A stretch of 64,000 nucleotides of DNA from Alistipes sp. ZOR0009. GTDB lineage: Bacteria > Bacteroidota > Bacteroidia > Bacteroidales > ZOR0009. Numbering within the stretch: the first letter of the stretch is position 1; every line of letters begins with the position of its first letter. The DNA lies in assembly GCF_000798815.1 (NCBI RefSeq), contig NZ_JTLD01000121.1:36532-100531 (forward strand). Reading direction: 5' to 3'. A model generated the notes under the pieces. That model ran no database searches and was not told the origin of the DNA. It saw only the letters and a program-made list of their open reading frames with translations. Below, in pieces: positions 52,065-59,633 of this stretch. The translations under genes and the position numbers were made by a program.

Positions 52065-52601
52065 ATGAGAATACTACTAGCAGCCCTTGGACTGATGCTT
52101 ACAGTATCGTTACAGGCGCAAACCCCCAATGCTCCTAAGCAGGGAATCGAAGAGCAGTCGTCGTTAGTTAACGTAGGCGACATGGCTCCCAACTTTACCT
52201 ATACCGATGCCAGCGGTAAAACCGTTTCGCTTGCCGATCTAAAAGGCAAGACGGTACTTGTGAATTTTTGGGCAACATGGTGCGGCCCTTGTCGCATGGA
52301 GATGCCCCATCTTCAGAGTAAGGTTTGGGATAAGTACAAGGACAATCCCAACTTTGTGCTACTTTGCTTTGCCAGAGAGGAAGGAATGGATAAGGTAAAG
52401 TCCTTTAACGAAAAGTTTAAGTACACGTTGCCCTTCCTTTCCGATTTAAAGCGCGAGGTTTACGGTAAATTTGCTAAAAATAGCATTCCTCGAAACTTCA
52501 TAATTGATGGAGAAGGGAAGGTAGCCTATGCGTCTATTGGCTACACGGAGGAGGAGTTTGCCGAAATGGTCAAATTTTTAGAAGAACGTTTAGGCAAGTA
52601 A
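52065..52601 (+). CDS. TlpA/ResA-like periplasmic thioredoxin
   Basis: 178 residues with a signal peptide (about 1-18, ending LQAQ) and a redoxin/AhpC-TSA thioredoxin fold. The active site is WCGPC (Cys73 and Cys76) in FWATWCGPCRMEMP; the cis-Pro region is NSIPRNFIID. TlpA-like proteins reduce disulfides in the periplasm, for example in cytochrome c maturation or protein repair. The N-terminal domain of the longer Bacteroidota TlpA proteins is missing. Single gene with a strong terminator. Confidence 0.92.
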   Translation: MRILLAALGLMLTVSLQAQTPNAPKQGIEEQSSLVNVGDMAPNFTYTDASGKTVSLADLKGKTVLVNFWATWCGPCRMEMPHLQSKVWDKYKDNPNFVLLCFAREEGMDKVKSFNEKFKYTLPFLSDLKREVYGKFAKNSIPRNFIIDGEGKVAYASIGYTEEEFAEMVKFLEERLGK

Positions 52602-52609
52602 AATAAGAG

Positions 52610-52639
52610 AAAAAGCCGCGAAACTATCGCGGCTTTTTT
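52610..52639 (+). terminator. Rho-independent terminator after the TlpA-like gene
   Basis: Stem AAAAAGCCGCGA/TCGCGGCTTTTT with a short loop and a T-run. Flanking A-runs let it also serve the phosphodiesterase gene on -. Confidence 0.88.
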
Positions 52640-52663
52640 ATTTAGAACTTCTGAAATCTGTGC

Positions 52664-53581
52664 TTACTCGAAAATGGAGGTGATTGGACGAGCTATCCAA
52701 GCCTGAGGTTGCTGCACTTTTAGCATGTAGGCTACTGTTGCGGCTACATCGTATACCATTGTGCTTTCTGGTATTTGGAAGTTTCTCTTTATTCCCTTAC
52801 CAAAGAAAACGAGCGGGGTTTGCATTTCGTTCATCGATGTGCCGCCATGGCCTTTGTTTACGCCGCCATGATCGGCTACGACAACGATAACAGTTTCGTC
52901 CATGATGCCAGCCTCTTTAACGGCTGTGATAACCTTTCCGAGGTAGCTGTCTAGCACCGTTACTTTTGCCATGTATGCAGGGCTGCTCCATCCTATGCTG
53001 TGCCCTACGCCGTCGGGTTCGTGAAAAATGAGCGCGCAAAGGTTGGGCTTTTTCTCCTTAATGTAGGATACTCCAGAATTTAGAATGCCTTCAGGGTTGG
53101 CGTCGTTAGGTTCGGCATGAAGCTTATAGCTCATTGCTAGGGTGTCGACAACGTAGCGCATGCCGCCCCATTCGTACAGGTAGCCAATCTCTGCTGCCGC
53201 TGATTTCTCCCTATACAGATCAAATATTGCAGGAAATTGGCCGTTGCGGTTAGCAATAGGAGGTTGTACCTCTGGTTTTTGGGTTCCCCAGTTGGTGAAT
53301 CCGTGGAGTTCGGGACCTGCCCCCTTAAACATGGAAGCCCAGTTGCAGGCGCTGGATGAAGGAAGTATGGAGCGCTGCTTTAGCGTGTACGATCCCTCTG
53401 ACATAAGTTTGCGCAGGTTGGGCATATTGGCGCCATCGGTGATTGATCTTGCGCTAAGCCCATCAAATCCAACAATAATGACGTGCTTGGGCATTCCCTT
53501 TTTTGCGGCAGCCACTTGGCTTTCCGCAAGCAGGCATAGCGAGCATAGTGCCGCTGCTAGTAGATAGGTTGCTTTTCTCAT
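52664..53581 (-). CDS. Alkaline-phosphatase-superfamily phosphodiesterase (type I nucleotide pyrophosphatase-like)
   Basis: 305 residues with a signal peptide (about 1-25). The metal ligands of the NPP branch are visible: Asp40 in VGFDG, Asp and His in EPDGVGHSIG, and VVADHGG. The nucleophile motif PTxTxxN reads PSSSACN, so the nucleophile Thr is Ser77. The protein is shorter than typical eukaryotic NPPs but matches the bacterial ecto-phosphodiesterase core. It should hydrolyse phosphodiester or phosphomonoester substrates in the periplasm. Single gene. Confidence 0.9.
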   Translation of the reverse strand: MRKATYLLAAALCSLCLLAESQVAAAKKGMPKHVIIVGFDGLSARSITDGANMPNLRKLMSEGSYTLKQRSILPSSSACNWASMFKGAGPELHGFTNWGTQKPEVQPPIANRNGQFPAIFDLYREKSAAAEIGYLYEWGGMRYVVDTLAMSYKLHAEPNDANPEGILNSGVSYIKEKKPNLCALIFHEPDGVGHSIGWSSPAYMAKVTVLDSYLGKVITAVKEAGIMDETVIVVVADHGGVNKGHGGTSMNEMQTPLVFFGKGIKRNFQIPESTMVYDVAATVAYMLKVQQPQAWIARPITSIFE

Positions 53582-53779
53582 GGTGTGTTAACTAAGGTTT
53601 GAGTAATTAACGCCATTTATGGCGTTGGTATGGCACAAATGTATCTATAAATAGCTGTTGGTATTTTTCAATTTGTAAAAAGACATACCGACTGGAAGGG
53701 TGTGTGGCAATTATTGCCGTGAAATTGGCTGTTGATACCTTTTTTTTGTTTATATCTTTTTAAATTAGATCAATACAAG

Positions 53780-53802
53780 TAAACAAAAGTTAACTTTGTT
53801 TA
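53780..53802 (+). promoter_or_regulatory. Palindromic operator-like site with embedded -7 box
   Basis: TAAACAAA and TTTGTTTA form a perfect 8-bp inverted repeat around a 7-base centre. A TAACTTTG box (TAnnTTTG) lies across its right half at 53791-53798, so a bound protein would cover the promoter. Confidence 0.4.
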
Positions 53803-53823
53803 ATAACAAGAAGGGAGGCGCAT

Positions 53824-53952
53824 ATGTATTCTGCTAAGGGTGAGCTTTTAGGTGTTCTTTTGATGGCCCATGCGCATTTTGGCGAAAATGGAAGAACGTG
53901 TATTTGTGATACATTTGAGCAAAATATATTAAACGTATGGACGATTCATTAA
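53824..53952 (+). CDS. Possible 42-aa leader peptide
   Basis: An ATG follows GGGAGG at a spacing of about five bases and 26 bases after a -7 box, and opens a 42-codon frame ending in TAA (starts MYSAKGELLGVLLMAHAHF, ends NVWTIH). It overlaps the start of the DUF2971 gene by 16 bases in another frame. The good initiation signals argue for translation. A second -7 box inside it (53910) argues that the region may be only promoter. No homology recognised. Confidence 0.3.
   Translation: MYSAKGELLGVLLMAHAHFGENGRTCICDTFEQNILNVWTIH
53910..53917 (+). promoter_or_regulatory. -7 box of the DUF2971 gene
   Basis: TACATTTG matches TAnnTTTG exactly, 19 bases before the ATG at 53937. Confidence 0.45.
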
Positions 53953-54788
53953 AACTTTATCACTATACAAAAGTTGATACGCTGCTTAGGTATATCCTTC
54001 CGGGTCTAAAGTTGAGGATGAACTCTCTTATTAACTCCAACGATCCGACAGAGCTGCTTCTTGCCGAGACTAAGGCTGGTAGCAATAGCGTTGGCGATCG
54101 TTTGCTGGATGTAAAAAGCCTGTCGTTTTGTGCCGACGGCGACGGCGCTACCTCTTTACGAGGCTATGAGATTCAGCCGATGTGGGTAAGCTGCGCCGAG
54201 TGTTGGGGTGGTGTGTGCCTCGAAATTGACTACTACAAGCTGATCGCAAATAACCTAAAAATTATTGGACGCCATAACGTGCGACATAAGCGTATGGTTT
54301 ATGCCGATTCATCTCACAAGAGCGGTGAGATTCTCGAAAACTTTCTGCATATGAATGCCCGCCGTAAGTCGGTGGAACTTGACGAGTACGTGCAGTCGCT
54401 TCTCAATAACAGCAATTTTGTGGATGAGCGCTTCTTTACAAAAGATCGTTCGTGGAGCCACGAGCAGGAGTTCCGATTTATAGCTCTCGAAAATTACGAC
54501 GAGGATGTTGTCTTTAATCTCGAAGGGGCTGTAACGGCCATCATATTGGGCTCGCGATTTAACGTGCAGCTCTACCCCATTATTCGCGATTTGGTAAAGG
54601 AGCATGGGATGGATCCGGACGTTATCCGCAAGGGGGCCATTGATGTAAAAGGGTGCATTAACGAGCTCGAAACCTACAAAAGCCACTATAGGGCAAACAA
54701 GGTTAGCGCCAAGAAGCAGAAAAAGAAGGAGCTCGACGAGGAAATCTTAAATTGTATTCGCGACGTCCAAAAGTCGCTGTTGAGGTAG
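53937..54788 (+). CDS. DUF2971 family protein
   Basis: 283 residues. The family landmarks are LYHYTKVDTLLRYI at the N-terminus, INSNDPTEL, the middle FCADGDGATSLRGYEIQPMW and WSHEQEFRFIAL near residue 177, all typical of DUF2971. The biochemical function is unknown to me; members are often found in accessory regions. The C-terminal 30 residues are basic (KVSAKKQKKKELDE). It stands alone with no defence or toxin partner beside it, so no system can be assigned. Confidence 0.85.
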   Translation: MDDSLKLYHYTKVDTLLRYILPGLKLRMNSLINSNDPTELLLAETKAGSNSVGDRLLDVKSLSFCADGDGATSLRGYEIQPMWVSCAECWGGVCLEIDYYKLIANNLKIIGRHNVRHKRMVYADSSHKSGEILENFLHMNARRKSVELDEYVQSLLNNSNFVDERFFTKDRSWSHEQEFRFIALENYDEDVVFNLEGAVTAIILGSRFNVQLYPIIRDLVKEHGMDPDVIRKGAIDVKGCINELETYKSHYRANKVSAKKQKKKELDEEILNCIRDVQKSLLR

Positions 54789-54923
54789 CGGCCGCCAACC
54801 TAAAAGGGAAAATTTTCATTGCTTTTCTAGTGCAAAGCGTGTATGGTGCGCCTTTTATTCCTTTTTCACTGAGTACAAACAGCCTTTAGCTTCCTCTATA
54901 CTGGTAGGAATACTACTACAGCT

Positions 54924-55427
54924 ATGGGCATACTACAAAATATACTGGTACGAATGGCGGCCAAGGCAATGCTCCTTGCAGCCGTTGTTCTTACCGTCTC
55001 GTGCGCTAAGGAGGGCGATGGTTCCTCTAACAGGCTTGATGGCCTTTGGGTGATGCAGCATGCGGCAGATGGCGAGTCTGGCACCGTAAACTTGCTGCTT
55101 AAAGGTAGCACCTTTCAGCTCGAAACGCTTACCAAAGTTACCAACTCGGGTGTATTTAAGCAGGGCGAATGCATTAAAGGAGCGCTAACGGTTACCCCCG
55201 ATAGCATGCTGCTGGAGTTTGCCGAGGTTATTTTTACCGATAGCAAAGGCTCTTTAGTGGTGGCAAGAAGGGGTGATGCCGTTTTTGCCGAGCTTGCCAA
55301 AAATCAGGCTATGCAGGCCGTGTTTGGTGTTGAGGTTACGGGTTCTCTGCTAACCCTTATCGAAATGGAAACGGGAGAGAGGACGGTGTTTAAGCGTCAC
55401 AACCCGCTTAGTAAGCTTTTTCCGTAG
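54924..55427 (+). CDS. Small lipoprotein with lipocalin-like beta domain
   Basis: 167 residues. A hydrophobic signal ends in LTVSC (Cys27). The mature part opens with RLDGLWVMQHAADGESGT and consists of alternating beta strands, reminiscent of lipocalin-like Bacteroidota lipoproteins. The next gene, 36 bases downstream, also encodes a lipocalin-like exported protein, so the pair may share a transcript. Role unknown. Confidence 0.72.
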   Translation: MGILQNILVRMAAKAMLLAAVVLTVSCAKEGDGSSNRLDGLWVMQHAADGESGTVNLLLKGSTFQLETLTKVTNSGVFKQGECIKGALTVTPDSMLLEFAEVIFTDSKGSLVVARRGDAVFAELAKNQAMQAVFGVEVTGSLLTLIEMETGERTVFKRHNPLSKLFP

Positions 55428-55463
55428 CAGGTAGCTTAAGGTTTAACATCAACAAAAGCAGCA

Positions 55464-55892
55464 ATGGTTAAGTCGGTAAAAGTGATGGTGGGAGTAAGCG
55501 TAGTGCTTACCTCGATGGTTGTTCTGGTGGGGCTGCTTGGCATCTACCAGCTTAACGGACCGCACAACGATATGTACGTGGAGGGCTCGTCGGTTGTTCC
55601 GGCCGATAAGGCGCTTCTTGTTGGGAGCTGGGTGGAGCCCAACCCAATCGACTCGTCGCAGGTGCAGGGGTTTACGCTTAACGAGGATGGTACCGCCTCC
55701 TCCATCAACATGGAGACCTTAAAGTACTCGAAGTGGTGGGTAGAGCCTGGTAAACTGGTGCTGGTATCCTCCAGTATAGGGAATGGTATTAGCTTTACGG
55801 ATACGACGTCGTGCCCTATTATGCGGATGGGCAAGGGGACGCTCGATATAAAGTACGGTAATCTGAAAAGATCGTACCGAAGAAGGGAGTAG
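55464..55892 (+). CDS. Lipocalin-family protein, membrane-anchored
   Basis: 142 residues. An N-terminal hydrophobic helix (VGVSVVLTSMVVLVGLLGIY) without a lipobox Cys is followed by the short lipocalin-like signature of Bacteroidota: LLVGSWVEPNPID, GFTLNEDGTASSINMETLKY, a WW/VEPGKLVL step and SSSIGNGISFTDT. These proteins are small beta-barrels exposed in the periplasm; their ligand is not known. The N-terminal helix probably remains as an anchor. Confidence 0.78.
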   Translation: MVKSVKVMVGVSVVLTSMVVLVGLLGIYQLNGPHNDMYVEGSSVVPADKALLVGSWVEPNPIDSSQVQGFTLNEDGTASSINMETLKYSKWWVEPGKLVLVSSSIGNGISFTDTTSCPIMRMGKGTLDIKYGNLKRSYRRRE

Positions 55893-55983
55893 GAAACGGT
55901 TGGATTTGATCTTAAAAATAGGGCAGGCGGCAATGTATCGAGGCCTGCCCTTGAGCGATTCAAATTGTACCCTTCCTCCTAAG

Positions 55984-56355
55984 TCAAGGACTTGCTGTGG
56001 AGGGCTTTTTTATGATCTCGTATATCATCTTTTCTATCTCTTCCATCCGCTCTACGGGGAGCCCCTTTACGAGGTTCACCAGCCCAACGGCGGCCTGCTC
56101 GCGCCTAAGCGATAGCAGCGCATGGCCCGGCTCCAGCCCACGGTCGTGCTTCCATGGCGACCACTCCAGCAAATCGTTGGGCGTGCAGTTCAGCTCGCGG
56201 CAAATAACCTCCAAGTCGTACAGATCTAGCCGCTGTACGTTGCCCTTAAAAAGGTAGAAGGCCTTATTGTGCTTAAATCCCATCCTTTTTAGCTCGGTGA
56301 ACGAGCTGGTGATGCCTTTAATAACGAGCGCTCGCGGGATGTTTAGCTTTAGCAT
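55984..56355 (-). CDS. Small helix-turn-helix (XRE/Cro-like) regulator
   Basis: 123 residues. Residues 1-67 form a Cro/C1-type HTH with the pattern LKRMGFKHNKAFYLFKG, LDLYDLEVICRELNCTPNDLLEW. The tail contains a helical segment (LPVERMEEIEKMIYEI) that may dimerise. It is a likely DNA-binding repressor. A 41-bp tandem repeat array with an ATGG-N4-CCAT palindrome in each unit lies some 225 bases upstream and is a candidate binding region, but this is inference. Confidence 0.85.
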   Translation of the reverse strand: MLKLNIPRALVIKGITSSFTELKRMGFKHNKAFYLFKGNVQRLDLYDLEVICRELNCTPNDLLEWSPWKHDRGLEPGHALLSLRREQAAVGLVNLVKGLPVERMEEIEKMIYEIIKKPSTASP

Positions 56356-56580
56356 GTCGTTACTGTTTTGAGGTTTGTAACGCCAAGTTAGCTATTTTTT
56401 TGAATAGTTGCCTGCTTTTTGTTTGCAAAAATTTTGTGGGGTGCAAAGCAGCCTGCTGCTGCCCTTTTCGTCGGTTTTTAAGGTGGGATATGGACGCTTT
56501 GGGGCGAATCCATCTCTCCATATGCGCTGTGGAGCCAATCATCTCAAAAAGGTAGCGCCAGCAGGCGGATGCAAGGTTCT

Positions 56581-56830
56581 TTAGTACCATTTGCTGGTAT
56601 TAATCTGTTCATTTATGGAATTCCATCTCACCTGCTGGTAGTCCTCCTGTCATTCATGGAATACCATTTTACAGGGAGGTAGTCATCTGGCCATTCATGG
56701 AATACCATTTCTCCGGAAGGTAGTCATTGGGTCATTCATGGAATACCATTTTACTGGGAAGTAGTCCTCTGGTCATTTATGGAATACCATTTCATTTGAT
56801 GGTAGTCCTCTGGTCATTCATGGTACAATT
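56581..56830. repeat. 41-bp tandem repeat array, about six copies
   Basis: The step TCATTCATGG (or close variants) recurs at 56609, 56650, 56691, 56732, 56773 and 56814, exactly 41 bases apart. A degenerate copy precedes the first and the last is cut short. Each unit has about 33 conserved bases (GGTAGTCCTCTGG then TCATTCATGGAATACCATTT) and about eight variable bases. ATGG-N4-CCAT inside each unit is an inverted repeat; in the first unit it is a perfect palindrome (ATGGAATTCCAT). Confidence 0.9.
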
Positions 56831-56902
56831 GCTTTTTGGGAGGGCATGTATGGGGCTGGGTGAAGTCTGGTTTTTATCGGCGAGTATTTGTACTGTGTAG
56901 TA

Positions 56903-56939
56903 CAAAAGAAGGGCAAGCATGTTGCATGCTTGCCCTTTG
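56903..56939 (-). terminator. Rho-independent terminator of the CoA-transferase gene
   Basis: A 13-bp perfect stem (AAGGGCAAGCATG/CATGCTTGCCCTT) with a three-base loop, followed on the minus strand by a T-rich run, 32 bases after the stop codon. Confidence 0.85.
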
Positions 56940-56970
56940 TATGTTTGTTAGCCGGTAGGCTAGCGGGTTG

Positions 56971-58452
56971 CTACCATTCGGTTTTACGCATGTCGCCGCT
57001 CTTGGCAAACTCCACGTGCATGTTGAAAGCCGAAGCCAACGAGTGTGGGGTATGTGCGGTACCACCCTTCTTAACGTAATCCCAAAGCAGCTGCTTGTAG
57101 TCGGGGTGTACGCAGTTTTCGATGATGGTTTGTGCGCGTTCGCATGGCGACTTTCCACGAAGGTCGGCAACTCCCTGCTCGGTGATAAGAACCTTAACCG
57201 AGTGCTCGCTATGGTCGTGGTGGCTAACCAGCGGAACGATGGTAGAGATGGCGCCTCCCTTGGCTGTTGATGGGCAGGTATAGATCGAGAAGAAGGCGTT
57301 ACGGGTAAAGTCGCCTGATCCTCCAATACCGTTCATCATCTTAGAGCCAAGAACGTGGGTGCTGTTGATGTTTCCGAAGATGTCGGCCTCCAATGCGGTG
57401 TTGATGGTAATCAAACCTAGGCGGCGGGCAACCTCAGGGTTGTTTGATATTTCTTGTGGACGAAGGATAAGCTTATCCTTAAAGAAGTCCATGTTGGCGT
57501 AGATGTCGTTTAGCACATCGTTGGTAACCGTTAGCGAGCAGCCGCTGGCAAACGATACGTTGCCTTGCTTCATTAGGCCGATAACGGCATCCTGAATCAC
57601 CTCGGTGTACATGCTAAAGGCGGGGATGTCTGGGTTGGCGCCAAGCGATCCAAGTACTGCGTTGGCAATGTTACCTACACCCGACTGGATTGGAAGGAAC
57701 TCCTTAGGAATGGTTCCGTTCTTAATTTGTGCAGCAAGGAACTCTGCTACGTTGTCGCCAATCTTAGCGGTTGTTGGGTCTACAGGAGCAAATCCGCCCA
57801 CTTCGTCGGCAGCGTTGGTTTCCACGATCCCTACAATCTTGCTTGGGTCAACTTTTAGGTATGGCGATCCGGCACGATCCTTTACGGTGTAGATTGGAAT
57901 CTCGCGACGGTAAGGTGGATCTAGCGGCTCGTAGATGTCGTGCATGCCCAAAAGGGTCTTTGGGTGGCGGCTGTTAAGCTCAATAATGATAACATCAGCA
58001 AGGTTGGCAATGGTTGGGGTGATACCAACGCCAGAGGTTAGTAGGATTTCTCCGTTATCGGTAACATCGGCCGCTTCGATGATGGCCACCTTTACCTTAC
58101 CAAGAAATCCGTAACGAAGCTCCTGTGGTAGCTGAGAAAGGTGCATGTCGAAGTATTGAGCCTGTCCCTTGTTTAGCGACGAGCGAAGGTCGCCGTTAGA
58201 CTGGTAAGGGGTGCGGAAAAGAACGGCGTTAGCACGGGCTAGCTCTCCGTCTAGCGAGTCGCCAGTAGAAGCACCTGTTACTACTCCAATCTTAAATTCG
58301 TTACCCTTAGCATGCTCTTCGCGAGCTTTTGCTGCAATTGCACCAGGAACTACCTTTGGCGCACCTGCTGGTGTAAATCCACTAAAACCAACAATATCGC
58401 CGTTGTTCACAAATGATGCGGCCTCTTCTGCAGAGATCAACTTATAGCGCAT
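56971..58452 (-). CDS. Acetyl-CoA hydrolase/transferase family (succinate:acetate CoA-transferase-like)
   Basis: 493 residues, standard for the family. Landmarks are VGFSGFTPAGAPKVVP at the N-terminus, GVGITPTIANLADV, the catalytic Glu284 in FSMYTEVIQDAV that forms the enzyme-CoA thioester, and LITEQGVADLRGKSPCERA near residue 430. Such enzymes move CoA between acetate, succinate and related acids. In Bacteroidota they make acetate and succinyl-CoA in fermentation, or run an oxidative-cycle bypass. Single gene with its own terminator; substrates are inferred from the family. Confidence 0.93.
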   Translation of the reverse strand: MRYKLISAEEAASFVNNGDIVGFSGFTPAGAPKVVPGAIAAKAREEHAKGNEFKIGVVTGASTGDSLDGELARANAVLFRTPYQSNGDLRSSLNKGQAQYFDMHLSQLPQELRYGFLGKVKVAIIEAADVTDNGEILLTSGVGITPTIANLADVIIIELNSRHPKTLLGMHDIYEPLDPPYRREIPIYTVKDRAGSPYLKVDPSKIVGIVETNAADEVGGFAPVDPTTAKIGDNVAEFLAAQIKNGTIPKEFLPIQSGVGNIANAVLGSLGANPDIPAFSMYTEVIQDAVIGLMKQGNVSFASGCSLTVTNDVLNDIYANMDFFKDKLILRPQEISNNPEVARRLGLITINTALEADIFGNINSTHVLGSKMMNGIGGSGDFTRNAFFSIYTCPSTAKGGAISTIVPLVSHHDHSEHSVKVLITEQGVADLRGKSPCERAQTIIENCVHPDYKQLLWDYVKKGGTAHTPHSLASAFNMHVEFAKSGDMRKTEW

Positions 58453-58678
58453 ATATCTAAAATTTTAAGTACTCTTTCTTCTTTGAGCGTACGAAAGTAA
58501 AGCTTTTTACATTCCGATGTACTCCGTTTTTTTGGTTATAAAACATATCCAGCTATTTATAACAGCGAATCGGGGTTAATGGGGGGCTGGCTTTTGGAGA
58601 TGACTGGTTTAAAGACAATGCGGTAGGGGCAAAATCGATGTGCTTGTGCTAGCACTTGCACGAATCTGGAAAGGGAAA

Positions 58679-58711
58679 AACAAAGCCCCCAGTAGTTCTG
58701 GAGGCTTTGTT
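58679..58711 (-). terminator. Rho-independent terminator downstream of the beta-barrel gene
   Basis: AACAAAGCC-CCAG/CTGG-GGCTTTGTT stem with one mismatch and a TAGTT loop; on the minus strand the T-rich TTTGTTTTTCCC follows. It lies about 120 bases past the stop codon. Confidence 0.7.
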
Positions 58712-58769
58712 GGCTGTTGGATGTGTGTGCAATATTGCAGTATAGTTAGAAGATAAATTCAGATAAGGG

Positions 58770-58815
58770 GCCCACTGGCTGCTGTGGTGTTGGAATAGCT
58801 GCTTGGCCAGTGGGC
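58770..58815. repeat. 10-bp inverted repeat with 26-base loop after the beta-barrel stop codon
   Basis: GCCCACTGGC at 58770-58779 and GCCAGTGGGC at 58806-58815 are perfect inverted copies. There is no T-run, so it may stabilise the 3' end of the beta-barrel mRNA. Confidence 0.55.
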
Positions 58816-58827
58816 GGAGATTGGGAA

Positions 58828-59415
58828 CTAAAGGGTAAATTTTAAACCTGCTTGGATAAATATTGTGCGCTGTTTGCCTAGATCGATGGCTTTAATGTCT
58901 TTTTGTACGTTGGTTAGCGACCACTCGTACGATGCTTCGGCAAAGAATTTCCATACGTCGACACCGATACCAGCCTGTGCGCCCCAGTTCATGCGGGTCA
59001 AATCAGACTTGTTGACATCCTTTCCTGTTGATAGCACGTAGTATCCCGAGCCACCTCCAAATGCGCGTACTCCTAGGAATGATTGGGTATCGCCAATAAC
59101 GTAGGCACCTACAGTTAGCGGAACTCTGATTCCTTTAATTAGGGCGTCCCTGTTGATTTTATTAGTGCCGTCAGAAGTCGAAAATTCGGTGTTTTTTACG
59201 CTGTAAAAAACGCCAGACTCTACGTAGTAGCGGCTTCCGTAAGTGATGGCAGCACCCGCTTGATATCCAACTTTTGCCTTGCTCGATGTTCCTTTAGAAT
59301 CTTTCGAGAAGTCGGTGATGCTGATACCTGCGGTAGGCTTAACTGTAAGCTGTGCTTGGCTAGCGGCGGCAAAACCTAGTACTGCAGCTAGCGATAAAAT
59401 AAATTTGCGTTTCAT
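58828..59415 (-). CDS. Small outer-membrane beta-barrel protein (porin-family)
   Basis: 195 residues from the ATG at 59415; an in-frame GTG at 59454 would add 13 residues before the signal peptide (MKRKFILSLAAVLGFAAASQAQ, cleaved after about residue 22). The mature part consists of alternating strands such as VGYQAGAAITYGSRYYVESGV, ending in AGLKFTL with a C-terminal hydrophobic residue typical of outer-membrane barrels. Length fits an eight-strand barrel of the Bacteroidota PorT/OmpW-like group. Cargo or ligand unknown. Confidence 0.87.
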   Translation of the reverse strand: MKRKFILSLAAVLGFAAASQAQLTVKPTAGISITDFSKDSKGTSSKAKVGYQAGAAITYGSRYYVESGVFYSVKNTEFSTSDGTNKINRDALIKGIRVPLTVGAYVIGDTQSFLGVRAFGGGSGYYVLSTGKDVNKSDLTRMNWGAQAGIGVDVWKFFAEASYEWSLTNVQKDIKAIDLGKQRTIFIQAGLKFTL

Positions 59416-59576
59416 GTTGAATTGGGTTTGGTTATTAAAATTTCGTTGTCCCACCTGTGTGGGTGTTCTTTTTGTTGTCCTATACTATCAAGAGGCGGTA
59501 CAGCGGTTTTGTACTCGACGAAAAATGTGAAAAAATGTAAATTGAATGGAGGCGGTTATTTCTCAGCCGTTTTAGG

Positions 59577-59617
59577 ATATAAAAAAAGCTGCCTCATAAC
59601 CATGAGGCAGCTTTTGC
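59577..59617 (-). terminator. Rho-independent terminator of the PBP1A gene
   Basis: Stem AAAGCTGCCTCAT/ATGAGGCAGCTTT with a short loop; on the minus strand a T-run follows. It lies 17 bases past the stop codon. Confidence 0.88.
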
Positions 59618-59633
59618 TGTGCTTTATTTTCTA

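Larger units (their letters stand above)
53582..53936. other. 355-base region upstream of the DUF2971 gene
   Basis: No long frame. It holds an 8-bp inverted repeat (53780-53802), two TAnnTTTG boxes on + (53791-53798 and 53910-53917), and a 42-codon frame with a Shine-Dalgarno sequence (53824-53952). The first 180 bases downstream of 53582 contain the promoter of the phosphodiesterase and nothing else I recognise. Confidence 0.5.
56356..56970. other. 615-base gene-free region with tandem repeats
   Basis: It runs from the XRE start to the CoA-transferase stop. It contains the XRE promoter region, a 41-bp tandem repeat array (56581-56830) and the CoA-transferase terminator (56903-56939). A 76-codon frame on - (56360-56590) has no protein-like features. 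Confidence 0.6.
58453..58827. other. 375-base gene-free region downstream of the beta-barrel gene
   Basis: It holds the upstream region of the CoA-transferase gene, a perfect 10-base palindrome (GTGCTAGCAC near 58648), a terminator (58679-58711) and a long-loop inverted repeat (58770-58815) after the beta-barrel stop codon. No open frame of note. Confidence 0.55.

Noticed and set aside
53937..54788. DUF2971 gene as part of an anti-phage system
   Set aside because: No partner such as a nuclease, NTPase or toxin gene lies beside it; neighbours are envelope proteins.
55920..55950. Inverted repeat GGGCAGGC/GCCTGCCC as a terminator after the lipocalin gene
   Set aside because: The loop is 14 bases and no T-run follows on either strand, so termination is doubtful.
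56360..56590. 76-codon frame on - upstream of the XRE gene
   Set aside because: It begins inside the repeat array, has no recognisable fold or initiation signal, and covers the region where the XRE promoter must lie.
56581..56830. 41-bp repeats as a CRISPR array
   Set aside because: The variable part is only about eight bases, far shorter than a spacer, the repeats differ from each other, and no cas gene is present.
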